Positions 12,571-24,278 of a stretch of 64,000 nt of DNA are shown piece by piece. Made by a program: the position numbers and the translations under genes. This stretch comes from Cristatella mucedo (Eukaryota; Bryozoa; Phylactolaemata; Cristatellidae): NCBI GenBank assembly GCA_009760855.2, contig WPIO01000098.1, forward strand, positions 686,501 to 750,500, written 5' to 3'. The notes beneath the pieces were generated by a model. That model did no database searches and was not told the origin of the DNA. It was given only the letters and a program-made list of their open reading frames with translations. Position 1 is the stretch's first letter; each line of letters begins with the position of its first letter.

Positions 12571-13698
12571 TGGTCAGATTGCTTTGTATTCTGGCTTAGC
12601 CGATTTAGCGCTTCTATTCTTTCTCTGCCAGCTTGCAGCTGGCTATCCGGGCAAGCGCCTAGGCTCCAGAAGGGGGTGGGTCAGCACGCTGTGCTCATGG
12701 CAGACGATTGCGGCCACGCTTCAGCAGGCCACAAATCTGGCTTCGCTGTGGTGGGCATCTTAAACAGGGTGCATTGAGTGGGCGTTGCGTGCTATTGAAC
12801 GTTCGACCATGGCAGTTGACCAGGCAGAGCAGCAGTAAAGTTGTTTTAAATTGCAGCAGGCTTACCACGGCCGAAGAGCAGTTACAAAATAGTCGTCTGT
12901 GGAGGCTCGATTGCTCTAGCTTGCTTCGTTTTGGCAGACGTGTGTATCAAGCGATTTGCTAGCATCAGTAGGGCCCATATCTTGCTTGTGGGTCGGGCAC
13001 CCTTTGGAAGTGAACATGTAGCCATATCTCGCTCGAGGAACACCAAGTCCCCATGCAGGCAAGCAAGGGTGTGCAGTCCGTCTCTGAACATCAAACTATT
13101 GTCGCATGCACTTGGCTATGCTTCAAGTTCGGCATGCTGTGTAATCTTCGGAAATAAACCTATGCTCTCCTCACCACTCAAAACCACAAGCATGTATCCC
13201 GCAGATACAGCAGAGTTCCATGTAACACAGCATTTGTGACTGTGTATGCTCACAAGGTTACTTCTGAACTTAGTTGAGTCCTGCAACACTCAGCATGTAT
13301 TGAGCAAAGTATTTGTCTTGCTAACGGTCTCGTTAGTGAAGAGCTAGCCTCAAGCATCGTTGCATTTTCACGATTGTGGAGATTGTGTCAACTATTCCAG
13401 CAGCATTCTACAGCAGCACTAGAGCAAACGATCTCTGGCAGAAAACGGTGGCGCTCGTGGTGCTAGCGCTATCGCTTGAGCATGGCACTGGCTAAAGTTG
13501 GCTTTGGCCTGCCGCCACTAGCTAGTCCTGCATGCGACGAAACGACTGACACGCAGGCTGCGGCCTCGGCCTCTGTATCTAGCAGCCACAAGCCAGAGAG
13601 GGATAGCGCCAGCAATGCAGCAGCCTGGACGAGGGGAGGAAACAGTGGATGCTTCCTACTTTCGAAGATTGCCCATCGCAGTCATTTAAAGAAGTACT

Positions 13699-13855
13699 AG
13701 CTGATTAAACAGCCTCTTTTGTGTAGCGGCAGAAGAGCCTTTGGGGTTATCACCACCGCTTGCAGCAGCTAAAAGGATTGCTCACTTAAGAACTTGATCC
13801 CACTAACTTGGTGCTCGGGTAGATGAAAAGCAACCGCCTTACACAGTGTGCCTTT
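13699..13855 (-). mobile_element. SINE2 copy at S/T junction (filled site)
   Basis: The 3' hairpin appears on plus as AGCTGATTAAACAGCC; the body is GGTTATCACCACCGCTTGCA; the tRNA-like head ends in CAGTGTGCC. It is inserted between gcccatcgcagtcattt and aagcgcatccgatgagcgg. The corresponding places in unit 1 (about 9705-9745), unit 3b (about 22970-23005) and unit 4 (about 29555-29590) are uninterrupted, so this is a real insertion into one paralogue. Confidence 0.88.
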
Positions 13856-13869
13856 GTGTCTAACAAGCG

Positions 13870-15420
13870 CATCCGATGAGCGGTGTGACTGAGACGTGCG
13901 GTATTGCAAAAGACTATCCCCGTCCCATTCTAGTCAGCCGGCCCGCAGTCTCGATATAGCCTTGGAAGATGATAGTAGCAAGACAGCAGCCGGCCTGTAT
14001 GGGGCTCCTATTCAAGTCCTGCCATGTAGCTTATGTGTCTCGATTGTCCATCAGACCTCCAGCCCAGCGTCCTGATAGCTAGAACAAGCTTGCTGTCCAC
14101 AGCTGCAGAAACCCGGCGTACTCGTTCAAGTCTCTCATTCCTAGCCGGGCGGGTACCATTTGCCACCTAGCCCGCCGATCCCTCAGCTGTCCTGCCTCCA
14201 GCGCCGTTACCTGGGACGCGTGCGGAGAGCAGATAAAGGACTCGTGCAACAGACAACCGAATCTCGTACTGACGCAGGAGATTAGGAATGCGTGTGGCTG
14301 TCGCTGCCTTTCCGCATGGACGCTAGCACAGCAAGGAATGGGCGTGGTAGGAACGCCTTGGTCCGCGACCAGCAGATGCAGCCGTCGATTGCCTACCCTC
14401 TCGCCCACTCTCCGAACAGCACTTTGATGCCTCGATGGCATCACGAGCTGTAGCTGAAGCCGCTAGTGCTATCGCACGAGCGGAATCGAATCGAGAGCAC
14501 GTTTTCAGCTCGCGAGACCAGGGCTCTGCAAAAGGGCACCAGAAAGCACAGGCTGCCGCCATTTGATACCGGCGCCGGCACGAAGCAGTGCCGCCTTCCA
14601 TTTTAGCACCGCTGCGAGTGCGCAGCTCAGCGTGCTTTGGGATGGTTTGAAGCTGCTGGTCTCAGCCCCCGAGTGGATGCGGCAGCAGAGGCATGTGCGT
14701 GGAAATGGCACGATGGTTTATGCCGCGACCGATCGGCGGGCGGATGGAAGTGGGTGGTTGTTGGCCACTAATGAGGGCTCACCGCGGCTTGCGCTAGCTC
14801 ACGTTGCCCCAAAACACGAGCGGAGAGAGCAAGCCCATTAAAGGTACGATATCTCAAGTCAGACTGCGTCTCTGCTTTTCAGGTAGCCTCCGCCGTGGGT
14901 TCTGGCAGCCAGCTGCATGCCTAACAAAGGCTAGTCTCTGATGAAAGCGAGCTGTAGGGTAAGAGCCATCTGGTGGGTGGCTGTAGAAGTTGTTAGCGGG
15001 CGGATGGCTGGGGGCCGGTTACTGTGCCACGCACTGGTTGACAGCTGAGCCGAGGGCCGGCCACGTGCGACTGAGTGCACCACACCGCTCTGATAGCTAG
15101 CTCCTGCGGTAGCTTCTCGCGGCTCGACGGGGGCGGAGGCGCAAATAGACGAAGCTTCACGCGACTCGTGCGAGGCGTCACAAGCTTGGTCCCAAGAGGC
15201 CGCCGCGGCCGGCAGGGCGAGTCAGAGCGCCGAGCCGCTGTGCACGCTCACAGTGCCATTGGTTGAACGAGCTAGCTCACTTATTTCTTCGGGCAGAGCT
15301 CCAGCAGTGGTCTACAAATGCGATCCCCGGTGCTTGTTATATTTACGACATACGAATGTGTTTAAGGATGTCTCGGCCGGTTTGGGTTTAGGATTTTGGG
15401 TTAACTGCTTAGGGGTTAAC
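13870..15420. other. T block, copy B (CpG-decayed)
   Basis: Parallels copy A from the S/T junction through the ATTTACGACA end, but many CG positions of copy A read TG or CA here (for example TCTCGTACTGACGCAGGAG against TCTCGTACTGACGCGCGAG). The AATAAA of copies A and D reads ATACGAAT here. The short Arg-rich frames are not conserved. 15381-15422 carries GGGTTTAGG/TTAGGGG stretches. Confidence 0.65.
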
Positions 15421-15604
15421 GACGTATGAATATATATTTAATATTATATTGGTAAAGTTTTTGTATTATTTGGCTGGTATAGTTGTGAAATTAAGTAAAA
15501 ATGGTTTCAATTTATTTTCAACACGTTTTAGGGAAAAACTAGGCCAAAAATACAGCATACAACGCATTTATCATTGGCTAAATTAACAACTGCTAGTAAT
15601 CGCC

Positions 15605-15692
15605 TTCCTTTACAGCAATTTTAAAGTGCCTAGAAAGAGATCGAGTTCTCTTAGGTCGCTCTATCATATACACTATTATTATTATTATCATC
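15605..15692 (+). mobile_element. LINE1-type 3' end fragment
   Basis: Carries CAGCAATTTTAAAGTGCCTA, then the stem-loop AGAGATCGAGTTCTCT, then GGTCGCTCTATCA and an ATTATTATT tail. This is the same 3' terminus as the longer LINE1 copies at 44175-44815 and 41953-43105. Only the last ~90 bp remain, the usual result of 5' truncation during target-primed reverse transcription. Confidence 0.8.
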
Positions 15693-15699
15693 ACTTTTA

Positions 15700-17010
15700 G
15701 CGGCATGCTACGGGCAGTGTGCCCATAGCCGGCCGTGAGGTGGCTCTACGAACTAACATGGCTGCATTTGCTTGCCTCGCAGCATATGAATTTGGGGACC
15801 AGAGAGCAGCTTTCGGCTGATCGGAATCGGATGAGCTGCAACCGGCTGCTGAACCTCTATTGCAGGTGATCGAGCTCATTAGCGAAGGCTCGAGAATGTG
15901 CAGCAGCTGCCGGAGGCATCGCGAGCTCGGCGCCCGAGCTCCTGCTGCTGGTGAAATGGAGCTCGCTGTCGGCGAAAGGCCATTCTCGGCCGACGCCCAC
16001 CCTTGCACATCTACATTTTTCATCGATTGCCGTAGACACAGAGCCGGTGCACCCACAAATTATTATCCAGAACATGGTGTGAGTGTAGGGCCTAGTGAAC
16101 TGTTGCCGCGAGTGAATGAGCAGAGCACGGACCACCAGTAAACGGGCCGGGAACTTTAGGCTGCAAATATTATCCGCAGCCGGGTGCCTAAGCACTTCTG
16201 TGACAATCCCTTTTCCTCTAAACTAATGGGACTAAAAACCAGTATAAAGGCTGCACAGAAAAACGATTGAGACACTCTCCCTCGCTTACTAGCAACTGAG
16301 TGGCAAATATTGTTTTAAAAAAACGTAAGACAACACTAACAAAAGTGATGGCATTCGTGCATTGGAAAAACAAGCAATGTGACTGCTGCTAGCCGAGCGT
16401 TCAACTTCATCATGTGATGCTCTAGCCTATCAGCTTTGCAGCTTGCTCTTGGGGAAAAATAATGCGAACAGGTCAATAAACGATTGCCGTCCAGTTGCTG
16501 AAATGGGTAAGCGCTTATATCAAGCGTGGTTGGCCCTGCTCCTGCATATTTCTGCTATATGGAGTCTGTAGTATCTGAAATCCAGATGCCACTTTCTTGA
16601 AACTAACGCTTGAAAAAATAAAACCGCTCATCAATGCAGTTTTCTGCGCTTTAGCCGCTGGGGTCATTAAAGAACTTTTTCCACGGCTACTGCAAATGTA
16701 AGTCTTGACCGACTAAGCAGCCCTATAAGTTTTGCGACCTTAGTCGTGTACTCGAGTCTTTCGATGGGTACACTTTTTTCACACTACCGACGTGGTCTGA
16801 GCAGGTTAGGCAACTTTCCACTTATTAAAACTTCGAGCTCCAGGTGGCCTTATCCATGCCTATCTTCCTGCGCTTCTAGTCACTTTCTAGCCATTGGTGC
16901 CACCTACGGCCACTATATTTCTTCTACCTTTTACTTACGTGAAGCCAATAGGTAAGGCAAATAGGTAAGACTCACTTTTATTACAGGCACAGGTTACAGC
17001 GTAAAAAAAC
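15700..17010. other. Unassigned stretch between composite units
   Basis: Two overlapping minus-strand frames (112 and 119 codons, 15697-16195) are opposed by a 93-codon plus-strand frame. None has a recognisable domain. 16200-17000 is AT-richer and featureless. Confidence 0.4.
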
Positions 17011-17011
17011 A

Positions 17012-17175
17012 CTGGCTAATTTAGCAGTACATTTTTGTAGAGCAACGGAGGAGCCTTTACGACCATTGCCACCACTAGCAGCTGAAATAAAAGATCGTAA
17101 GATGCCTGATTGGAACCCACGACCTCGGGACTGAGGGCTTGAAAAGCAACCACCTTACCTAGCGTACCATCTTGA
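17012..17175 (-). mobile_element. SINE2 copy beside block P
   Basis: Well-preserved head: on plus, GGAACCCACGACCTCGGGAC, then GGCTTGAAAAGCAACCACC and TTACCTAGCG. The 3' end is degraded (CTGGCTAATTTAGCAG). Its head directly joins the P-left sequence at 17176, as at 20492 and 30425, so it is probably an inherited component of the composite repeat. Confidence 0.85.
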
Positions 17176-17999
17176 CTGCCCTCGGGAGTTGGCCCAACAG
17201 AGCAGAGCCATAGATTTCGAAATTGACTGCACATAGGTGCGATATCCTGTGTAAATGGCAGGCAGTAATGTTGCATGTAAGTGAACGCTTACAAGAGCAG
17301 GCGCGTGTTCTCATGCAGCTCCAGTATACAATCATAGCTGCGCCGGCTGTTCAATGCGTTTGAGCAACTCGAATAGCTATTTAATTAACAGGGCATCTGC
17401 ACAGACGCTCCCTACTTCATGGATTTGACTGCCTCTCGTTCAAGGCCATGATAGGTCTGGAGCCGTTTTTCACTGTGTCAGACATGGCCTGAGGAACTAC
17501 AGAAGGTTTTCTCCGAGAAGTTCCGATAATCAATTACATAAGCGTATTAGCCAGTAAGCTGGGCAATCTTGCGTTGCAGCCAACAGATGGCAAGCTTTCA
17601 GTGTGGCATTGAGGACGAGTTGGGCCGCCAAAGAAGCCGGAAGAGTATTCAGCTGCCATCAGCCGAATCAGCTCGGCAATCGCACCCAGTTCATGGCCCA
17701 CCCATGGCAGCACTCAATGCACCCTACTATTGGGTCGGCCGTTTTGCAATGACCGTTGGTCAGGATTAAATGCTGTCTCCATTTTCAAAATCAAGCTGGG
17801 AAAAATAGCCAACCGAACCAAAGACATTCGGCACAATGAGGCTGGGTGGAGAGTGATTTGCAGCGACGACCACCCTTGCATATCTTCCACTCTGGTTGGT
17901 AGGCTCGTTATCGTTCTGCTTCTGCCGAGTGTTTAAGCAGAACCAGGCTTGCTGGCTGGCAGTACACAAATGGAAGACTAGAAAACCAGCCTTTAGAAT

Positions 18000-19400
18000 T
18001 GCAAGACGACGGCATAGTAGCATCAACAGGAATGGCTGGTGGCTGCCAACGCCGCAGCAGCTGCAGCAGACGAGACAGAGGTAGCTGCAGCAAACCAGCA
18101 GCACTATAGAGAAAGTAATGGTGACAGCAGCAAATAAAGTTGCGGTCATACCAATGCAGCTGCTGACACAGCAAACACAGTGGCAGTGGCATTAAATGCA
18201 GCAGTACGAGCAGAGATGTTGGTGATTACGGAGGCAGTTGTGATGATGGTGTAAGAAGTGATGATTCCGGCAGAGGCTGTGAAATGAGTGGTATCAGCAC
18301 AAGCAGCAGTGAAGGTCGATGCAGCAGCAGCAGAATCAGCGAAGGCCACATCAGAAAAGCATGCAGGAAGCAAGGCAGCAGCAGCACCAAATCCTGCTGC
18401 AGATGGAATTACGTCATCCATCTAAGTGACAGCAGCAGCTGCACGGATAGTATTGGAAGTAACACCGGCAGCTGCAGTGGCTGGAGCAGTGGCAGCACAA
18501 GGGTCATCGTGACACCAGCAAGAATCACAGAGACGGTGGCAAGTGCCACAACTGCAGCAGAAAGGATGAAGGCAGCAACAGGGGCGGCGGTAGCAAAAAG
18601 AAATTGGGAGCAGCATCAAGAACTGCAATGGCCATCACATCACAGTGGTCACAGTGGCAGCTGAAGCGGTGGAAGCTGCGTTGACAGAATCAACACTGGC
18701 AGAGATTAAATCAATCGAGCTGCACGGGTAGTGGAGATTATAGCAGCCGTAGTGATGGAGTTGTGCAAGCATTGACGAGGCAGCGGCAGCTTTAAAATGA
18801 GAGGCAGCCCTACAAGCAGCAGTGGGAGGAGTCACAAAGCTGTCAGGAATTCACGATGATGGCTCAGTAGCGGAAGCAGCAGCGGAATAACAGCAGCAGC
18901 CGTAGTAGCTACAGAAGGTACGAAAACAGCCGCAGCACCAAAGGGAAATCGGTTGCAGCAGCAGCAACTGCGGTGTCAGTCATACCACACTAGCTGCAGC
19001 CGAATCAGAAAACATCGGAAGCAGCATTGAGAGCAGCACCACTAGCAGATAAGGAGGCACTTTGAGCTGCATGGGTGTTGGTCACTATATCATCCTTAGT
19101 GGTGGGGTCATACGAGCAGTGACAATGCTAGCAGAGGCTGTAAAATGACAGGCAGCAGCTGAAGAAGCAGCTGAACAAGACACGGTACCAGCAGAAGCAG
19201 TTAAGACTACATCCGCAAAAAAGGCAAGAGGTAATGAAGCAGCATCAGCAACAACTCCTGCTGCTGCATCAATTGAAGCAGCCGTCCAAGTTAGAGTTAC
19301 CGCAGCAGCAACAGGACTGTTAAAGCTGGCAGTGACAACTGCAGCTTCAGTGGTAGAAACGGCAGCAGCAGCCACAGCAGCACATGGTCAACCATGGCAG
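18000..19400 (+). repeat. A block: degenerate GCA-triplet array
   Basis: Rich in GCAGCA, GCAGTG, GCAACA and similar triplets, keeping the same triplet phase for hundreds of bases (for example 18175-18540) despite in-phase TAA and TGA. Plus-frame products would be Ala/Val/Thr-rich, and antisense frames also Ala/Thr-rich. A longer motif (GCTGTGAAATGA/GCTGTAAAATGA) recurs near 18278, 18795 and 19137, so larger segments were duplicated. It is more likely a decayed triplet repeat than a gene; a pseudogene of an Ala-rich repeat protein is the alternative. Confidence 0.65.
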
Positions 19401-19684
19401 ATGCAGATACAGTTATGTGTGAGAGAATGTAATCGTACTGGCTCGTCTGCCCTCAGAAGGAGCAACCAAGTGTCAGAATACAAATGTCTATACTCTACAA
19501 AAAATAAAGTGATCAGAAACAGCCTCATTTGTGGCCCCTTTCTACATAAGTCATGAAATGGCTGGAAAGAAGTTGAAGGCATCGCAGAGTGGAGACTGCG
19601 TTGCACTAGGGAAGGAATCCTCAAATAGTAGGCCCCACGATGGACTGACTAGCTGCAAAGCGATAAACGAGTCGAGTTCGGCAT

Positions 19685-19995
19685 TTAGTCTAACCAACCC
19701 AACGCCCCCTCGCCCCGTCAGACCTTTGGTAGCATTTTAACCGAGCCTTTACCACTGTCAGACCTTGGGTAGTGCCTACATCAAGCCTTTCCCACGTTTG
19801 GCAATTCCGAAATGCCCACATCAAGATTTTTTACAGTAAGATCTCCGTAGCACGTAATCGAAAACTTTCCCACGGTCAGACCTGTGATAACGCCACCACC
19901 AAGTCTTTACTATGGGCTGACCTCCCACAACGCCCCCCCCCGAAGCCGTTCCCACAGTCAAACCTTTACTAGTGGCCCCACCTACCCTTTCTCAC
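19685..19995 (+). repeat. M minisatellite (~40-bp unit), about 7 units
   Basis: Tandem units of 36-42 bp around the pattern AAGCCTTTCCCACGGTCAGA then CCTTTGGTAGTGCCCCCACC. Units differ by scattered substitutions and small indels. One unit contains a C8 run near 19934. A shorter second patch lies at 20205-20285. Confidence 0.75.
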
Positions 19996-20384
19996 GGTCA
20001 AACTGCTTTGTGGTCCTGTGTCGAATTAGCCCCTTTTCGCTTTTTTCGATTAAACGGAGCAGGCGGCCCGGGCAAGACAGGTGGAGAATGCGGTGCACTA
20101 GAGAAGGAACCCGCAAACAGTAGTTCCCACGATGAACTGGCCAGCGTGTGAAGCACTAAATGAGTCCAAGTTCGACAGTGAACCTAACCAACCCTATGCC
20201 GACCCCCGTCTGACCTTCAGTAGCACCTTAATGAAGCGTTTCCCACAGTCAGACCTCCGGCAATGCCCCCAACGAGGCATCACTACCGGCAGACTGATTC
20301 GCATTGGGAGCACATTTTTAAATCACACGCCGTTCCCTCGGACAGCAGTAAGGGTTGCCATTCCATGCCTGTGAATTCGCTGCT

Positions 20385-20492
20385 CTTGCCACAGCTAGCG
20401 TGCGCAGTAAAGGACAGCTTGCTGCAGGACTCGAGCATACGATCTCAGGACTGAGGTCCTGAAAAGCAACTGCCTTACCTAGTGTGCCATCG
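20385..20492 (-). mobile_element. SINE2 copy beside block P, 3' end missing
   Basis: Keeps the head and B-box side (on plus GGACTCGAGCATACGATCTC, then CTGAAAAGCAACTGCCTTACC and TAGTGTGCCATC). The 3' hairpin and much of the body are lost. It is joined to P-left as at 17175 and 30425. Confidence 0.8.
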
Positions 20493-21589
20493 CAGAGCAG
20501 AACTGAGCACTAGCTTGCGAAATTGACCCCCCAAACTGGAGATGAGCATATAAATTGCCGGCAGCCGTGTTGCATGTTCATGCATACAACAGCAGCCACG
20601 TGCAGTCTCTAAGCCACAGAGAACAGCCAGGGTTGCAGAGGCTGGTCGACGTATTCACGTGCAGATCGGATGGCTACGTAATTACGAGCACGTAAGATAG
20701 ACGTCAGCACTGCCTGGAATTTCCTGCCCCTTGCTCACGGCCATATTAGGTCTGGAGCCATTTTTAACGGGGTCAGGTACGGCATGAAAAAATGGAATAA
20801 GGTTTTTCCCAGAATGGCGAGCAATGAATTACACAAGTGCGTTGCTTCATAGTCGCTAACTAGACTTTCTTTCGGTGCTACAAGAAACGTGGCTAGCATG
20901 TCAGTGAGGAATGTAGGGCGGGTCGTGTCACAGACTCTACAGCAGCTGCTGCTACCCGAATCAATAGAGGCAATCGCAGGCTGTTCACTGCATGCTTATT
21001 CTCGCACTCAATGCAAAATCTACTGTCGGGTCGGCAATGTTAAAGCGATTACTTGTCAATATTTATTACTATGTTCATTTACAAAAGCAAGCTCAGAAAA
21101 TACAGAACGGCAGCACAGAAAACTGAAGAGGGTCAAGTGGGTCGAGTGACATTGCTGTGTCTCTAAAGCTTCCACTCTGGTCGGTAGCCTCGCGATTAAT
21201 CTGCATTCAACGACTGTTTCAGCCGAAACAGGCTAGCTGGCTAGCTGATAGTCCTGGAAGCTAAACGAGGCAACGATATCCCCTAAGCTTAGGCCACACG
21301 TTCCGGTTGGTTTCTTTGAACACGCATGACAGCTGTAACGCATGCACCATGCCACGTCACCGTGCACAATCAGTGATTTTTCTAGTACCATACACCGGGC
21401 GGAGGAGGAGAAGGAGGGAGAACACTAACCCAGAACACGATGCCAATCTCTGCCGAGCGTCCGTTGATTTATGGCATGCTGCTCGAAGCCTCGGCTGCAT
21501 GGCTATATGGAATCAGTCAATTGGTTGATAAATAAATTCAATGAAATATGATTGCACAGGCAGAGACTGCTCCCTCAAGTACAGCTACT

Positions 21590-21870
21590 CCGGCCATCTG
21601 TTTATCCAGCCTTTTCCACCCCTCAACGTAAGACCTTCGGCAGCACCTTAGCTGAGCTTTCCCATGGTCAGACCTTGGGTAGTGCCTCCCTTAGCCTTCT
21701 CTAAGGTTGGACCTCCCGCAATGGCCCCACCAAGCTTTTCCTCGGTCGGACCTTTGGCAGCACGTCAACGAAGCCTTTCCCGTTGTCGGACTTCCACAAT
21801 ACCCCACAAAGCTGTTCCCACAGGCATTTCTTCGCTGGTGCCCCACCTAGCCTTACCCACGGTCAAACTG
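21590..21870 (+). repeat. M minisatellite (~40-bp unit), about 7 units
   Basis: Seven consecutive units can be set under one another (for example AGCTTTCCCATGGTCAGACC then TTGGGTAGTGCCTCCC). Same family as 19685-19995. Confidence 0.75.
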
Positions 21871-23569
21871 ATTTGTATTCCTTCGCCGAATGAGTCCTGT
21901 TTGGTATTTTCCGACTGAGCGGAGCAGGTGGCCCAGGCAAGCGCCCAAGCCCGAACCAGATTGATGGGCGTTGCTCGCTACGTGCATTGCAGACGATTGT
22001 GGCAACGTCTCAGAAGGGAGCTAATTCTGCTTCGCTCCGGCGGGCAGATTAAGCAGGCTGCACTGGGCACGGGGTGCAATCCCGGAAACATCAAAATATC
22101 GCAGTCGGTTAGTCAGAGCCGCAGTTAAGTTGCTGAGAAATGAAGCTTGGCTACCACGGCAGGAGAGCAGATGAAATATTGTCAGCAGATTAGGCAAAAT
22201 AAGCAAGCTGACTGCTATATGCAATCGGGTGTATCCAGCATCTTCTTGCCATCATAAAAATTTCAACTCGTGTCTGTTGGTGGGGTGCCCCCTGGTATTG
22301 CACATGAAGCCACTGCTCAACGCAGACCAAACCGCCACACATACCAGCATAGGAGCGCAGTCGTTCTCTGAGCATCAAACTTTCGTCATGTCCGTGTGGC
22401 TATGGTTCACGCTAGGGCGCGATGTGCATGTTTTGCACCTGAACCTGCTCTGTGCGTCCCACACGTAAAAAAGCATGTAGCGCACAGACAGCCACGTTTC
22501 CGATATCACAGCAGTAGTCAATCTGACGGCTCACAAGGCCACTGGTGACCTTTGCCGGGTCTTGCAACACTCAGTAGGTACTGAGCCAGGTATTCGCTTT
22601 GCCAACAGTCAATTTAGCAGAGAGCTAGCTTGAAGTTTCGCAGCATTTTTCATATGGCAGCAATACAATCATCTAATTCAGCTGCACTGTACAGCAGGGC
22701 TAGCGAGGCAAGCGATTGCCGGCAAAAACGGCGGCGCTCATGGCCCTAGCGTCATAACTCATGCACGGCACCCGCTAAAGTCGGCATAGAGCTGACGCCA
22801 GCAGCTGGGCCTTCACTCGATGACACACGCCAGCGGCACAGAATGCTGCCCCACTCTCTGTGGATAGCAGCCGCAAGTAGCTGAGCGACTGCGGAAGTAA
22901 AGCCACAGCTGTGCAGGCAGTAGCAAACAGTAGATGCAACCTCATCTGGCAGGTTCCCCGCAGCTATTGCAAGAGCATCTAATGAGCACCGCTGTGACTC
23001 AGCTCATTGTGAAATCCATCCCTCTAGTCAGCCGGCCTGCAGTCTTGACGTAAGATCAGAGCTCGTTCAGCTGCAGGCATGCAAGCACAAGGACTGTAGC
23101 TGCTCCGAGGGCCCTTCCAGCCAAGAACATTAAATGTCTCGATTATTGATTAGACCATCAGAATAGCGTGCTGCCAGCTAGAACTAGCTCGCTGTCTGCT
23201 CATGAATATACGGGTCGGGCTTGTCTAGGGTTCTCACAGTCCCAATCAGGCAAGCTTTTTGTCTGCCCAGCTTGAATTTCTTTTATCGATAGACCACTTC
23301 CGGCTCATTCTCGGCTTTTGAATGATTCCAGCACTGTTGAGACGACGAGGCTCAGATTTTTTTGAGGCAAGCTTTACCGTTAAAGAGGACGGCTATGGCA
23401 AGGATACCGGCATGCAATACCAACAGCTGCACTCCGGGTAAAGCCACCATCGAAACCGAGGAATTAAAACATGTGACCGGTTGCGCTTTTGCTCAGACAA
23501 AATAAATCTATCTGCTTACTAATTTTTAACTCGTAGAGAATTGAGTACAAATAAGAAATGAGCTGAATT

Positions 23570-23720
23570 GGAAGCCTCGTTTTGTGTAGTCGAAAGAAAG
23601 CCTTTGTGGCATTCGCACGTTGCTTCGTCGCATTCGCAAAAACCAGACTGGCCGGCTGCACGTTTAAAACCCTACGACCTGAGCAGTCTAAAAGTGCGAG
23701 CACGTCACGCCGGGCTTGAG
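23570..23720 (-). mobile_element. Decayed SINE2 copy
   Basis: The plus sequence AAGCCTCGTTTTGTGTAGTC followed by GAAAGCCTTTGTGGC matches the 3' half of SINE2. The tRNA-like side is represented only weakly by AAACCCTACGACCTGAG. Confidence 0.5.
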
Positions 23721-23805
23721 TCCCCACGCAATTAAAGCTGCATGCTGTGCCGCTGCATGGCAGATCGGGAGCATTGTCGCAGCTCACGTAGCTCTTCTCT
23801 CGGCC

Positions 23806-24188
23806 TCCATCTCTCTCTCTCTCTCTCCATCTCTCTGTCTCTCTCGCTCCCTGTCTGTCTCTCTCTGCCTGTATCTCTGCCTCCATCTCTCTCTCTCCCT
23901 CTCTCTGTCTCTCTCTGTCCCTCCCTCTCTGCGTCTGTCTCTGCCTCTCTCTGTCTCTCTTTCTCCAACCCTCCCTCCATCTTTCGGTCTGGCTATCTCC
24001 GTCTCTCTCTCTCTCTCTCTTTCTATCTCTCCGTCTCTCTCGCTCTCTGTCTGCCTGTCTCTCTCTCTCCCTCCCCCTGTCTCTCTCTCTGCTTCTCTCT
24101 GCTTCTCTCTGTCTCTCTCTGTCTTTCTTTGCCTCTTTCTGTCTCTCTCTGTCTATCTCTATATCTCCCTGTCTCTATCTGTCTATCC

Positions 24189-24278
<90 letters not shown>

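Larger units (their letters stand above)
11880..15600 (+). repeat. Composite repeat, unit 2 (P, M, N, Q, S, T, U)
   Basis: The most complete compact copy, about 3.7 kb. P 11880-12480 (GGAATTTCCTGC, GTCTGGAGCCGTTTT, CAATCAATTA). Short M 12505-12570. N 12570-12780 (TTTGTATTCTGGCTTAGCCG, CAGACGATTG). Q 12880-13260 (CTCTGAACATCAAACT). S 13320-13660 (GGCGCTCGTGG). T 13870-15420. U to 15600. The same blocks recur in the same order and orientation in units 3b and 4. The A block is absent here. A SINE2 copy separates S from T. Confidence 0.75.
17176..20380 (+). repeat. Composite repeat, unit 3a (P, A, spacer, M, N)
   Basis: P-left 17200-17395 and P 17395-17990 (GGTCTGGAGCCGTTTTTCA, CAATCAATTACATAAGCG, GGGTCGGCCGTTTTG) are followed by the GCA-triplet array 18000-19400, a spacer 19540-19685 and M 19685-19995. 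N begins at 19990 and is cut short, after which spacer and M recur at 20075-20290, a local tandem duplication. Q, S and T are missing and the next SINE2/P begins at 20385. Confidence 0.65.

Noticed and set aside
15381-15422. Telomere-like GGGTTTAGG and TTAGGGG stretches
   Set aside because: Only a few imperfect motifs; the same place in unit 1 reads GGGTTTAGAATT, so it is ordinary U-block sequence and not an interstitial telomere.
18146-19375. Ala/Thr-rich minus-strand frames (91 and 96 codons) as a repeat protein
   Set aside because: Equivalent frames appear wherever GCA arrays occur, all are interrupted, and the plus strand reads similarly; kept only as an alternative under the GCA-array finding.
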